64,000 nt of DNA from Capitulum mitella (Eukaryota; Arthropoda; Thecostraca; Pollicipedomorpha; Pollicipedidae). Numbering within the stretch: the first letter of the stretch is position 1; every line of letters starts with the position of its first letter. The stretch spans positions 9,488,393-9,552,392 of the forward strand of contig CP099851.1 in NCBI GenBank assembly GCA_030062745.1, read 5' to 3'. A program made the position numbers and the translations under genes. The notes beneath the pieces are model-generated. The model searched no databases and was not told where the DNA came from. It saw only the letters and a program-made list of their open reading frames with translations. Below are positions 10,160 to 22,115 of this stretch, in pieces.

Positions 10160-10730
10160 CCACCCTGTGGCGGCCATGGTGGGGTGTGTTCTGGGAGCGC
10201 CTAATTGGAGTGACGAAAGAGGTACTCAGGATCACGCTGCACCAGTGTCTGTCCCACGAGGAGCTGTCTATGACCCTGCATGAGCTCGCGTTCCACTTGA
10301 ACCTCCGCCCAATGACCCCCGGCGACGGAGACGACCTCCCGACTCCGGCCCAGTTTGTTTTCGGCGTTCGCTCAATCGGCGGAGTCATCTCGCCGGACTC
10401 ACATCATTCCGCTGCCTTAAACGTGGCCTGGAGGAGCGTCGGCGTGTGCCTGATCGTCTTTTTCGGCTCTGGTAGACTGGGTGCCCACGGATGCTGCGAT
10501 GCTGTCGCACGTCTGCCTATGGCCAACCCGTCCGTCTGCCGACGGTTGAAAAGGTCGTCTTGGTCAATGGCGAAGGCCCCGCGGTTGGTGACTCCTGGCC
10601 AGGGTGATGTCGGTCATCGAGGGACCAGGCGGCCGCTGCCGTGCGGTGATGATTCTCCGCCGCCGGAATTTCACCCGTCGACAAGTCGCGAGGCTTCAAC
10701 GGCTCCGCCGGTACCGAGGTTTACCAAGGG
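10160..10730 (+). pseudogene. Pao/BEL retrotransposon relic: integrase end plus DUF5641 domain
   Basis: In the first frame PWWGVFWERLIGVTKEVLR at about 10170-10230 is followed by HEELSMTLHELAFHLNLRPMT and DDLPTPAQFVFG up to about 10370. This is the C-terminal end of a Pao/BEL integrase. From about 10415 a second frame carries LFRLW, PTVEKVVLVNGEGPAVGDSWPG, and after a stop a third frame gives VMSVIEGPGGRCRAVMI and NFTRRQVARLQRL to about 10725. Together these form the DUF5641 domain that follows BEL integrases. The DDE catalytic core is not seen upstream. Two frame changes and a stop make it a pseudogene. The open frame 9967-10917 as a whole is not a gene. Confidence 0.85.
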
Positions 10731-11159
10731 TCCGCCGGACACCGGCCTTGGCCGTGAGGCGGTCCAGAGAGAGCCCGCCTGCGGTACGCCGTACCTGACG
10801 CAGTGTGCCTGCGCCCATCTCAGTGCAGTAGGGTGGCACGTTTTTGAAAGATTTGCGAAAGTTGTAGCTGACCGAAGGTTTTCCGTGCTTTGGTTCATTA
10901 GAAGCAACGATTTTTAACAAAAATGAACAATATTTAGGCATCGGTTGGTCACATGTCGGCCGCCTGTGTGTCTCGGGTACTGTGGGGCATGTCTGTGGTC
11001 AGCAGGGACATGTTGACGCCGTACACCGCACTGAGACGCACCATATCAGTGCCTTCGCAATTCAGCAGCAATCCCGTCCACCACGATCAGGCGCCATCTT
11101 ACCGGTGAGCCGGAAACTTCCCCCGGGCAGGGCAGGGTCACATTGGCAGACGTCCACTA

Positions 11160-11910
11160 GAGCCGAGGATTTGGATTCGCAGAATTCGAATGCACTGGAA
11201 CAGATTCGAATTTTGCGACCTCTCGGATCCTCAAAACGAGGGTTCGAACACTGGAATCAGGATTCGAATCCGAAAAACCACAGTCGAGTCCTGAAAACCA
11301 TTTTTTAGGTATGCAAATAAGTGTGTTGTAATATGCCCTAGGCTCTAATTTTCTGCAAATAAATTGCACCTAATACGTGTATATTGATGCCGCATCGGAC
11401 TGAGCTGTCCGTCCTGCGTTTTCTTACACAGTATTAGTTATTGCTGGACCCAATTACCTCGGTTAGTGGTTGTCTCTGTCACCACTACGTTTCACTGGTT
11501 TGCTGTGGGAGCAAAAGTAAGACAATCTTTGCAGCGACTCAAACAATAACCTTCTGGTTTGCGCGGTACCATGCCAAGGCCGCGGCACCACGCCACCTTG
11601 ACAAATACTTTCCCCATATCTCATCAAAAACCAATAGTCCGACACCTACACAAACTGGTATCAATGACTCCCTCCATTTTTTGCCCGGATTAGAGACGCG
11701 CCACTGGCAGAAGCGTTGAGAACAGTTCACCAGACGCCACTGAAATCGATTTAAAAATAGGAACTACACGACACTGAAAATTTCAAGATTTCGATGAAAA
11801 ATTCGAATCTGTTGAAATCTATTTGAATCTTGATTCCGATTCCAAATCCGAATCCACTCACACTAAGACTGGAATCCTGAAACGCGTGCAAATCCTTAAT
11901 TTTCGTGCGC
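11160..11910. mobile_element. MITE-like element with ATTCGAATC-rich inverted ends
   Basis: The left block (11160-11290) and right block (11760-11890) are both packed with GATTCGAATC-type words. The right block reads approximately as the reverse complement of the left ('aatccgaatccactc' against 'gaggatttggattcg'). The interior has no coding potential. Exact ends and target duplication could not be fixed. The pattern resembles hAT-type MITEs, but class is uncertain. Confidence 0.4.
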
Positions 11911-12054
11911 ACCCAGCAGGATGCGGTCAGGGCACCTGTGTCCAGGCAGAATTCCACGTTTGTTTTATAAATTCTGGAAGTTTTGAGCAGTTTTCAGAGG
12001 TAATACTTCGGAGGATGGTATGAAATGTTGCCAACAATCACGAGGACTTGTAAC

Positions 12055-12079
12055 TGTAATGTAATGTAATGTAATGTAA
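12055..12079. repeat. (TGTAA)5 microsatellite
   Basis: Five perfect copies of TGTAA. Confidence 0.9.
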
Positions 12080-12126
12080 ACCACAAGTAATAGCAACGAG
12101 TTTTTTTATTCCCTGTGGTGAAACAG

Positions 12127-12160
12127 GTCTAAACTAGTCTAAACTAGTCTAAACTAGTCT
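12127..12160. repeat. 10-bp tandem repeat, three copies
   Basis: GTCT followed by three perfect copies of AAACTAGTCT. ACTAGT is itself palindromic. Confidence 0.9.
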
Positions 12161-12161
12161 A

Positions 12162-13560
12162 CAATGAACTACCATTAATCCTGTGGTCATCATTACATTC
12201 TGCCGATAGATAATTATTCGAAGGCTTCAGGAGGACAGAAAGAAGTCGAAATGCTGCAAGGCTTTGGTATATGCCTTTGTTGCACGCCTTTATGACATTA
12301 CGTCGAATAATTCTGTCACTGTTCACACGTTATAGAAACGAAGAACCACAAGATGTTAGATCTCTGGTTGACAGATGGCAGATCTAAATCTTTTGACGAC
12401 ATGAAAACAATATGACGGCTCTGTACGACATGAGCAGCATTTTCTTGTCTTGTCATAAGAGTATCGTAAAGGCCCGTTGAGTTTCTGGTAACTGACCGCG
12501 CATTTTTCTTAGCTGTCCTAGGTTTTAGACAGAGCTCCTTCGACCAGACTGATCATTGAGGAGCTATGAGACTAAAGAAGTAGGTAAGAGTGGCATTTAG
12601 ACGTGTCGCAAAGAAGGGGGTCTGAGGACAAGAGCTGGAAATAACGAGAAGAGAAGGTGTGGATGACAATGTTGTAGGGAAAAGGGTTTTCAACAACCCA
12701 GATGAGTCATACTGCATGTTACGGAGCCCATGGAGCTTGGCAACCGTTGCAAGTCGGGCCATCTTTGCTCAGAACAGAAGTTAGTACCATTAGACTACTT
12801 TTCTTATATAATCTATGTAATTTAAGGCGAAAGATTATCCCTGTCATCTTCCAGATGATTTTACATCCATGCATTAGCAATGCATGCATTGCTAATATCT
12901 TCATGATTTATGGTGCACTATTGGCCATTGGTAAATACGTTTACTTGCATTGATCCAAAGTAAATTTGGCTGGTGTCTTGTGACAGCCCTAAACTGCTAT
13001 GTCAGAATCGTTACTGCAACTGTAGCAGTGAATAATGCGAAATTTTCCAGGCGTTTGCATATCCGTTTGTCTAACTTCATTTTAATGAGGCTTTTTACTA
13101 CAGAATGCCACCTCTTAGCGACCATCTGTGTGAACCGGGTACTGAATTGATACTAAAAAGTTATTTTTTTGGGTAATGATTGTGGAACGGCTACTGTCTG
13201 CCTCCCAAGACGTTTTTGACTTAGTGTCCATTTTTGCGCCACCGGGTATCCATGTTGGTGGACTGGATGTCCATTTGAACACCTAGTTACCATGTTAAAC
13301 TAGGCTCTGGATCCCCTGGTCCAGAGGGAAAATTAAAAAAAAGAAATAAAAATAAAACAAATGGCGATTATATACTTCCGTTGTCATTTTTAACCATGCA
13401 GGGTCCCAGAATATGATGGTGAACTACTTAATTCGGACAATGCAAAAAGGTACAATTTATTTACTAGAAACTAAAGATTTATGCTGTGGTATAAATAAAC
13501 CATATAGCACAGGACTGTGATCTATATCTCACTTACTTCTCCGCCCTAAACGTTCGTTCT
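12162..13560. other. Intergenic, no gene recognised
   Basis: AT-rich sequence without convincing coding content. It contains the perfect palindrome listed separately at 12873-12896. Confidence 0.4.
12873..12896. repeat. Perfect 24-bp palindrome
   Basis: The sequence is identical to its own reverse complement over 24 bases, with ATGCAT at the centre and ATTAGC at the left edge. There is no spacer. Confidence 0.95.
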
Positions 13561-13579
13561 GACTCACTGGCAAATAACT

Positions 13580-14200
13580 TTGCTCGCCACAAAGCCCGGT
13601 TCTCCTCGGATGAGCATGGAACCGCCTCCTTCACTGCACGAGGAAAAGAATCGCTGCCAAGCAGACCCGCATCCGGCTCGGTGTATCGTCCCAGAGCCGA
13701 GGGGCGCGGCGGCTAATCCGCGCCTCCTCACGGCCAGAGGCGCGTCCAGGCGGCGGACAGGGTCGGCCGCGGGGCCCGGTCCCGGTCACCCAGCTGCCCG
13801 CTCAGCGTCACAGACTGAGCAGCAGTCCCTCCGTCCCCGTCTGGACGCGTCACCGTCTCGTCCAGCAGTCTGCGAAGACTGGCGGAGCAGCTGCCGTCTG
13901 GTGCCGGCTGAGGTGTTACCGCCTGCGCCTGTGCGCGTCCTTGTGACTATCGTGTTCCGGACAGGAACGTGCCCACTGCACGAGTAAAGCCCTCGTGAAC
14001 AGGCGCTTAGCATTTGAGGCTCGACAGCGCCATGCGCCTCCAGCCACGGCTGGTTTTGCGATGCAGTTGTTCTGGGATGACGTGATGCTAGTGACTTCCA
14101 CAGAACAGGATTCAATGCACCATGATTTGGCGCACAGCGGAGACTCGGTGAACACAATCCTCGACAATGGGGGCGTGCTCCCCCCCCCTCATATCTCATA
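13580..14200. other. GC-rich block with overlapping open frames on both strands
   Basis: The 135-codon frame at 13580-13987 (+) and the 137-codon frame at 13786-14199 (-) overlap. Both are rich in Arg, Pro, Ala and Ser, as expected from CG-rich DNA. I recognise no domain in either. A CpG-rich regulatory region or untranslated exon is as likely as a gene. Confidence 0.25.
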
Positions 14201-14560
14201 ACATATATGACGGATGAAAACGAAGTTTGGCCCGTTAGACTGCGAGTTCCTCAGATTATCTTATGGTCTGGTCTATGGTCTGGTCAACCGAGGTCATTCG
14301 ATGTCAAGTATTGCCAATGAAGTTATCTGTGTTTGCTTCAAAACTGTTCAACCGACCGCAACCACAACTCTGAGATTTCGTGTATGCTATGATCGTACAG
14401 CAAAGCATGGTTTGCCCGAACCAGTTTAACAAGTAGAACATTTAATACTCTATGACCACATGGAGCATTGTTAAACCTGGTGGACTGTTTCTCGGAAGGA
14501 TAGACTAACATACCCTAAATGCAGGTAACATAGGTCGGCTTGGTCGACTCAGGTCGTCCG

Positions 14561-14738
14561 CGCCGGCACCGAGCACCTCTACAGAGTCGGCCGAGAGCCG
14601 GAGCGCCGGCACCGAACATCTCCGCACAGTCGGCCGAGAGCAGGAGCGCCGGCACCGAGCCGAGCACCTCCACAGAGTCGGCCGAGAGCAGGAGCGCCGG
14701 CACCGAGCACCTCCACAGAGTCGGCCGAGAGCAGGAGC
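14561..14738. repeat. 43-bp minisatellite, about four copies
   Basis: Units starting CGCCGGCACC begin at 14561, 14604, 14647 and 14695. The third unit has a 5-bp insertion (gagcc). The core is 'gagcacctccacagagtcgg' followed by ccgagagcaggag. Since 43 is not a multiple of three, each copy shifts frame; the long open frames here are repeat artefacts. Confidence 0.9.
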
Positions 14739-14959
14739 AGCTTGGCCAGTGTTGACCAAACGAGAACAACCAAACTCAACAAATTACATCCTTGCAAGGT
14801 TTTACTCATATGATGTGGGTGGATTTGGAGAAAAGACAACATGGCGCGTCTTTACTAGTTGGACCTGGATTATCTAAACCGTCTGGGCCACGTTTACCTG
14901 CTGTTTGGGACATCCTAAATGCTCAAGTTCATCCCAATAAGCAACTTTCCATAAACCCA

Positions 14960-15290
14960 GCTAGCAATCCTAAATGGGACCCACTGGGCCCTATAAGGGC
15001 GCCCACGTGGAGCCAGTTTGCACTACCCATATGGGGACCATCTTGGCATGTCTTCTGGAACCAAATTGGTGCCAGATGGAAAGTGTGCGAGCTTTATCTT
15101 GGCTGTATGTGGGGCCCATGTGAGCTCACCGAGGATCTGCGTGGGATTCATGTAGGCTGTAGGTGGGGTCCGCGTGGGCTCATCTGGGATGCGTGTGGGC
15201 TATCTCTGGGGCCCCATCAGTTCATCTGGGCCTGCCCTGTGGCGCACGTGGTCGATCAGGGCCGCCCCTGGCTGAACCTGGGATGCATGT
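14960..15290. repeat. Degenerate GGGCCC-rich tandem repeat
   Basis: Words such as 'gtggggcccatgtg', 'gtggggtccgcgtggg' and 'ctggggccccatcag' recur at irregular 45-55 bp intervals, with 'catctggg' between them. The 166-codon frame 14792-15292 across it yields repeated W-G-P motifs and is best explained by the repeat. Confidence 0.45.
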
Positions 15291-15765
15291 AATAAATATT
15301 ACGTTACAACGAACACGAGATAATGCAGCCACATGTCCAGAATAATCATGAAGACCTAGTCTGTCTAATGATGTTATAGAATATCGCTCACATTTTTCGG
15401 ATATTGGCCTCACAGTTCAGCGTTTACTTTCGAGCAGCAGCAGCGCTGAGACGTACCCCGACTGAATTGCGCCCAGCAAAACCCGATCGCATAAGTTCTG
15501 TTGATGGCCAACAGATGGCAGCACTATGATTGAGACATTAGATAAACAAACAACAGAGGTGAAGAAAGGTAATGACAACTACCTCTATCGAAAGCAAAAA
15601 TTTAGGAAAATCAAATGCAGCGCCATCTATTTGCGTGTGAATGACAAACAGGTTGAGCCACTATAGTCCCGTTCATTGGGTGTGCCGAGGCTGTTCATCG
15701 GGTCATCGTCGATATTCGGTGAGAGGCTGGTGGTTGGCTGGTGGCGCGGCCTGCCGGCGTCACTC

Positions 15766-15870
15766 CTAGCTGCCGTCCTGGTCCGGACTACCGGTAAACC
15801 ACTTCCCGATCGCGCGCTCCACCTCGTTTCGGGAAAATCCTAAACACTCATCTTTCGTCTTACTGCCCAT
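15766..15870 (-). other. Unverified short ORF of 34 residues
   Basis: The ATG at 15870 is in a fair start context (tccATGG) and gives a 34-residue peptide with SRNEVERAIGKWF in its middle, ending at a TAG. It has natural-looking amino acid balance but no recognised family. It could be a micropeptide, part of an exon, or chance. Confidence 0.15.
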
Positions 15871-15887
15871 GGACACAAGGGATATGG

Positions 15888-15911
15888 ACCATGACACAAC
15901 TGTGTCATGGT
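15888..15911. repeat. Short inverted repeat
   Basis: Perfect 11-bp arms (accatgacaca / tgtgtcatggt) around AC. It lies just upstream of the 34-residue ORF on the minus strand. Confidence 0.85.
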
Positions 15912-16299
15912 GTTCTACAATGGTCTACAATGTGGTCCATCGCGTGTTGTGAAAAGGTAGAACTGACCCGATTAAGTCACAGATGCAGTCTCCTGGTGCA
16001 GCCAGACGGCGACCGCTACCTGACGACGGGCGTTCGAATCAGGTACTTATGCACAAAAGGTGGCGCTCGCTCCGACCCGCGTGGCCCGCGCAACGACGAC
16101 CGCAGAGCGAGCCCGCGCCGTGGCGAGCGAAACACTTTACACAGCCATGACTTGTTTTCAAGAGTAAAACATGAAAACAAACGAGTGACACTGGCATAAG
16201 GATATAAGTCCTTCTTATCAACCTTTCTGATGGGATATGCATGTCTCTCAAAAGGCAATATTGAAATAACTTGACAGAAAAAATACGTTTCTTTAGACT

Positions 16300-18257
16300 G
16301 TTCGTCAGTCGAGGACGGTATTCCAAATAGCTGGCCGCGGGACGTCTGACGGTTTGGTTAATGTATGTCCATCAGCAAATAATTTCGCAAGAAATTCTGG
16401 GTGCCACGTAAAGCAGTGGTACACGACATCAAATCCCGGCTTAATGGTGACCGCCTTAGGGTCGAATCCGACCACTTCTCTCCTTCCGATTTTTCTTCAT
16501 AACTTCCAAACCGTTTGTAGTATACGCAACCATAATTGGTATACCTTCAGAGTGGTCAATTTGTAACATTTCGACAGCAAAAGAGTTCCAGATGAAGTCA
16601 GGTCACAGAGTTATGACGTGCGGCACAGAGCCATGCTAGCCGGTCGGATTTGACCTTCCTGTAACATGGCAGGGGACCGAATTAGGATCAACTGGGGTGT
16701 TTTGAGATGAGACGGACTGGCCAAGTCTTTCAAATGGTGGTCGAATTTTTCTGGTAGGGCTGTTGGTTCCGGAGATACCAAGGGGTGGCCGAGCCCCCCT
16801 TCTAAGCGGTCGTGGGTACTGCAATTCTCCAGACGGTGCCGGGTTAAGGATACAGATACGATTGTCAAACAATGCAAACGCACCAGAAGCATGCAAGTTC
16901 TTACCTGCTTTGCCGAGAACTTTACATTTCTGTCACCTGGAAGCGTGAGGTGTGGATTCTGCTGCGCCGGCTCTCCAACGGTGAGTGCACTGCTCGGTGG
17001 CCAGCAGCATTCGTCTACCTCTTCGGTAACAAAACAGCTGGTGCAGATGATCATCACCCCATGGTAGGATGGGATGCAATCAACCACTGCAAATTGGGCC
17101 TCTGTTCCTGTTTGTTCCGTTGCTCCTGTGGAAATCGTCAAATATCAACACAGGCCGTCTCCTATCATTTCTGTTCTCTCACCCACAAATTTGGTACTGC
17201 GGACGGGGGGGGGGGATATTCCTGAATCTAGTGCATCCTAATTATGTGACAATATGACGGATTCCAAACGTTCAGATAATTATTTATTGCACTTCCGTGG
17301 AGTGCTACACACATAGCGCGGTTATTCTGAGCTCGGCGCTTGCAACAAGAAGGCGGAAGTATGGTAGAGCATACCGTCAATCAGCAGGCGAATCGGAACA
17401 AGACAAAACAGTATCACACCAAACATAGCTACATAACTACAACTAGACTCTCCTGCGGACTGCTTTTTTTGGCTGTAGACATTACTGCCTGTCAAGAAAT
17501 GCAGTAGTCACACACTGCTTGTTCAAGAACTTTTAGTATACACCAGTACCTACCACGCATGACCACCGCGCAAAAGAAAGTCATTAAGGCGTCAAAAGTG
17601 CACACATTCACACCTAAAACGTGGAATCCAGAGGAAGTCGTTTATCCGATAAATGTGACCTTGCACCATTAATCGCAGTACAGAGGCGGAACGGAGACAA
17701 ATGAGTCATTGTATGACAAACGCAGTCGTTCTGACAGGGGCGTTGGAAGCAGGAAGCGGGGGGGGGACAGGGGGTCGTTGCCCCATGTTTTGAAATTTTG
17801 CATTGACCCTATGGGCGTTGACTGGTAAGAGTTGACCCAAAATGCCTCTGCCTGCCCCCGCGCTCCCCCCCCCCCGCCCATCTCGTTAACTGTGGACTTC
17901 CCTCGCACTTGCATTTTGATGCTATACTTTGCATTGATACGACAATATTCCTCCCAGACTACTCAGACACCTGCCTCGTTCCAGTGCTTCTGAAATCCAC
18001 CGGGTACCTGAAAATCTTCTTCTTCTCGAAATACTCTATGAGCATTTTGACTTTCCCAGAGTTAACCATGAGCACGTTTCGAATCAAGCCGACCTACCAG
18101 TTGATTTCAACGCCATCGTCCGGGGGGTCGGGGCCATGAGTCACTTACTATGCAACTTTTTGATCTGGCGATATAAACTTCTGTCAGCTTGGTGAGGCTC
18201 ATCAGAATGGTCTTTTTAAGTTGTTCATCAAACAAATCAAAAAGAGCCCCATAAAGT
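16300..18257. other. Intergenic with one unrecognised long open frame
   Basis: The longest frame is 16611-17141 on the minus strand (176 codons). It shows no domain I recognise, and an overlapping + strand frame (16872-17225) is similarly uninformative. A GGTCGAATCC word near 16451-16460 resembles a polymerase III B box, but no matching A box or cloverleaf was found. Poly-G and poly-C runs occur at about 17207 and 17870. Confidence 0.3.
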
Positions 18258-19443
18258 TTTTCCGAGATTGCGAGAGAACGAACAACCTCAGTGCCACGAG
18301 CAAAATTTTGTGTACATTTTGATTTACGATTTTTACGTCTTGTGTCAAAGCTCTGATTTCAGGTCGAGTCAGTCGTCTAACCTAGGTCAGGTCAAGTACA
18401 CCAGTGTCTAAAAACGTTTGGCGCCCTGTAACTTTGTCGGAAAACAAAATATCGCAACAAAACTTTCAGAGAATGGAGTTCTTGATAGACCCAACAAATG
18501 TGCTATCTTAGATTTTTGAGAACTTTGAGATTTTTGAAAAAAGGTCATTGATCTAGGGTCAATCCCATTTTCAAAACGTCTTTATTTTTTTGGAAATTGA
18601 AGGATTTTTAGAAACATTTTGGGTATGAGATGATGCAGACAACCGATGGCCGTTATTGGACAAAGTATCAATGACTTCCAACCATTGACCTGAGGTCAGG
18701 TCACCAATAGCCATTATGAACCAAAATGCCTCACGGTCAAAATCGATGATAGGCGACTGGGAACGGACAGAAAATAACAGAATTGACTCTCACAGTTGCA
18801 AATAATACCACGAAGTTCAAAAAGTTCAAAAATTGCGTATTTTCGAAACAAAAAGGCTTCCGTAAATCATGACCCCCAATTGTGTGGATTGCTTTGTTTT
18901 TTATATAGATTTTAGTAGATACGCTTTTTAAAAAATTAAGTACGAGAGACCATTGAAAGAACCACTAGCATCAAGGCAGATCATTTGGGAAGCACTTGCC
19001 GCCAAAATAAAGGCAAAAATTAGTTCTCGTTAATTGTATCCTGCGTTCGGCGCCGGCGCCCGTCGTGCAGTGGCGCGCATATTGTTGAGTCTTTAACTCA
19101 ATGTTTTCACGTAATTATTAAGCAAGTGAGAGAAGTTAGACGTGTGTCGGCATCTGCAAACTTTTTATCCATCCGTTGGTGCCCTTACGCAGGTTTTATT
19201 GACCACAGCCTTTGAGACGTTGGCTGTTTCTCGATTTCATGTAGTCGGCTATGAGAAAACATGCAAAGGCGAAAATGGCTTACATATTACCCAAAAATAA
19301 AATGGAGCCAGTTTCGAGCTCTTCGGATCACGAGCTTTCCAGCGATATGTTTATTTTTGTCTTGCCACCAAACGTTCGCATGTTAGAACCGTTCCCCCCA
19401 CTCGGGCGTGCATGGCGCTGACTGCCAGTTGAGCACGGGTTAA
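18258..19443 (+). mobile_element. TTAA-type element, family 2, copy A (left end missing)
   Basis: Collinear with 56108-57276: 'gagattgcgagag', 'gtgtacattttg', 'cctaggtcaggtca', 'gcgccctgtaactt', 'caatgacttccaaccattgacctgaggtcagg', then 'ggagccagtttcgagctct' near the right end. It ends with 'gccagttgagcacgggTTAA' at 19443, matching the family 2 terminus. The left TTAA end is absent or too diverged to see. It is noncoding and rich in AGGTCA half-sites (18362-18395, 18685-18705). Confidence 0.7.
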
Positions 19444-19824
19444 AACCCAAACCCTCGAATCCCTAAGTAGCACTCTCCATCCTGCCGCCGCGGGGTTTGT
19501 ACCGGCTCTCCGATGCTGCCTTGCGCGGCGTTGCTATTCACCGCCTGTGGGTTTTTACTTCGGTTGTCGTACATCATAACGCGACGCGAAGCCTGATCGC
19601 TCGCCTGTCACGTAAGGTTTTGCGCGCCATCTTTTCTATCTAAAATTTAGCCCGCCGCATCCATCCGTTCTTCTGCTGTGCGAGTGCTGCCCACATCACC
19701 TAAATGCATCTGGACATTGAACAGCTGAATGTGGACATATCGTGGGATCCCAGCCTCCAGCATGGACGAAGTTCCCGCGGCGAGCACAGCAGCGAGCGGC
19801 GACCGAAGGCCGTTACATGGTCTA
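19444..19824. other. Intergenic, nothing recognisable
   Basis: Moderately CG-rich. No gene or repeat was recognised. Confidence 0.35.
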
Positions 19825-20637
19825 CTACTGGTGCACACAGGTAATCGAAAAGTTAGCTTCGATAACTGCTAATACACGAACTGGGAAGTCAAGTTCGATA
19901 ACGGTAAACCGATGGACCGTTATAAAATTTAGCGGAAACGAACGATAACTACTAACCGCTAACTTTTATTATGTGAATTTAGCTTCGGTTAGGTTCTCTC
20001 GACGCACCGCCTCGCGCTGTCGGACGCAAGACATTGTATAACGGCTCTTGGTGCCTTTGTTCAAACATTAGAGCTTTCTGAGGCTTAATGATACCATATT
20101 TGGAAAGTGAATGAAATCTTTCCGCTGATGTAAGTTTTTCTTGTATATCAGGAAATGGCGGTAATGAACGATAAATATGAACGACTTGTACTCACTAACC
20201 GTTGGCTCGGGATTGGCGGTACAATGACGTCATGGATTCCGAGGCCGTTTCAAGCGTCCGTACCTAAACACTCTGTGGCCTTGAACGGATCTGCAGAATT
20301 ATGCAATGCTGCTCAGCTGCTGCTGCGTCGACCAATCACGTTTTGTGTTTGTACGTAGTCAGCTCACAGCGTGCCAGACTGTTGCAGACACGCTCACAGT
20401 AGACAGGAACAGACATGATTTTAGGGTTTACAAATGTTTTTGATCGTTAAACTTCATTGAGTTTAACGACAAAAAATATGTTAGCACACTTAAAGTTAGC
20501 GGAACTAAATTTAGTGAAATCTAACTGGCCTGCTTACGGTTTTCGAAATTAGCTGGAACGTTACTCCGCTAACGAAAAAATTAGCTTCGTTTAATAGTGG
20601 TTAGCACTAGTGGTTACCGGCACCGTGCCCACCACTG
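19825..20637. mobile_element. hAT-like MITE
   Basis: The ends form an imperfect inverted repeat. The right end, reverse-complemented, reads CAGTGGTGGGCACGGTGCCG and continues into GTTAGC-rich text. The left end reads CTACTGGTGCACACAGGTAA and continues the same way. Both subterminal zones (19840-19990 and 20445-20620) repeat GTTAGC/GCTAAC words. The CAGTGGTGGGC-type terminus is typical of hAT elements. The interior carries no transposase. An 8-bp target duplication is not clean (GTCTAC against GTCTGTAC). Confidence 0.5.
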
Positions 20638-21199
20638 GTCTGTACTGTGTGTATACCTATTCCAGCAGACTATGTACTTGTCTGCTTAGTGATATGATGC
20701 AGGCACTTGGTTGCCTGGAACAGCATTGTAGTGTACACGTTAAAGTGCGTTAAAATCAGTCTTAATCACTATAAAAAGGAAAATGTTTCCTGTATATGTT
20801 GCCGATTGAAGTTTTCTTAGGTGGTACTGTTTTTTTTTCTTGCTAGGTAGTGGTAACTGTTTTTGGTGATGCTCGAGCACTTAAGAGATATAAAACTTCG
20901 CATATGCAAGAGAGTGTTACGACACATCATCTCTAGCAACCTGACGTGCACAGAATCTTACAGCAAACTGAGTGTCGCCATTTTTTACAAGATCAACGAG
21001 GTAGAAAATACAGTAATGAGGAGCAACATCGCCAACAACATGAAAACTCCGTAGTATACCAATGTAGTTTACCAAGGTTAGTATACCAACGTAGTTTAAA
21101 ACGTAGTAGAATGTAGCAGAAAACTGCTGCCAGAACGTAGAAGTTCAAGATAGAGCTTAAAACGATACATGAGTCTACAGGTAAATAGTTGGGCAGCCG
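20638..21199. other. Intergenic, nothing recognisable
   Basis: A weak local direct repeat ('agtataccaacgtagttta') at about 21050-21100. Otherwise nothing was recognised. Confidence 0.35.
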
Positions 21200-22115
21200 A
21201 ACAAAAATATTTTGTTGACTGTAACCCAATTCCCTTGGTCAGGCCAAAGTCAAAGGTCAAAATTTCTTTTCATGCACAATTTTTTGGCGATGTTTATCAT
21301 TATAAGAAAGAATACTAATGAGCTATGACAAAGTTCGCTTCTTGTGTTTTTGCAAGTTCCAGGTGGATATCAGGTCAGGTCACGAGGCCATGACTCAACA
21401 TGTTCCCATTTTTCGGCGCCGAATGACCCTGCAGTCGGTGCGCCCCTAAGCCCCAATAACCAACCAACCAACCACATATTCTCACGCATGCTCTATATCA
21501 CAACGATCATACACTACAGAGCATTGACGAATGCAACAAATCCAGATGATTAAAATAATTTTCAAACACTATGGAATTAATACCCAATGCCATTTTGTCA
21601 CTTTCAGGCCATTTGAGATCATATGAGATAGAAAATTAGAAGCTGACTTGATGAAAATGCGACCAGGACTTTTTTCATCCATTGGCACCATCTATGCCGA
21701 CTTTATGCAAACGATGTTTTACGGTTTGTACTTCTGAGGCGCAAAATGGCCAGAACAGGCTGAAAAACCAACTTTGACGTTAAGCTGGCTTTTGAAACAA
21801 ATATTTCTCCTATTTCCCACGCCCATTGAAGAACCTATGGGCTCTTCCAAAATTGCAAACAAATATATAGAAAAGAAAAGGCCCACCAATGCTCCTTTAA
21901 TTAATACTAGTTGCATACCATCGGCTCATGAACATCGGGGTTCCAACAAGCAAAAAGACCCCCTTCTAACTTTTCTGCCACCCCTCTCCGCCGATTGCAG
22001 ATTTTCAAATGTCTTTAAATACAGATGTAGTCTACGTCATGGCGAATCGATCGCCGTTTGTTTTTTTGCGATGAGATCGAACGGCTAGTTTTCGAGATGT
22101 CGGAGTGAGGCACAC
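21200..22115 (-). mobile_element. Diverged relic of TTAA family 1
   Basis: Scattered collinear matches to copy A: 'tcaaaggtcaaaat', 'ccaggtggatatcaggtcaggtca', 'tttgtacttcNgaggc', 'gtagtctacgtcatggcgaatcgatcgccgtttgt', and 'gcgatgagatcgaacggctagttttcgagatNtc'. Terminal TTAA and inverted repeats are not preserved, and part of the middle is replaced. Confidence 0.5.

Noticed and set aside
9967-10917. The 316-codon + frame as an intact gene
   Set aside because: Only its middle matches BEL integrase. The DUF5641 continuation lies in two other frames, so the rest of the frame is fortuitous.
12127-12160. CRISPR-like direct repeats
   Set aside because: Perfect 10-bp tandem units without spacers; a simple repeat in a eukaryotic genome.
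14792-15292. 166-codon + frame with repeated Trp-Gly-Pro
   Set aside because: Explained by the degenerate GGGCCC-rich tandem repeat.
16440-16465. tRNA or SINE head around GGTCGAATCC
   Set aside because: No A box at the right distance and no second copy recognised.
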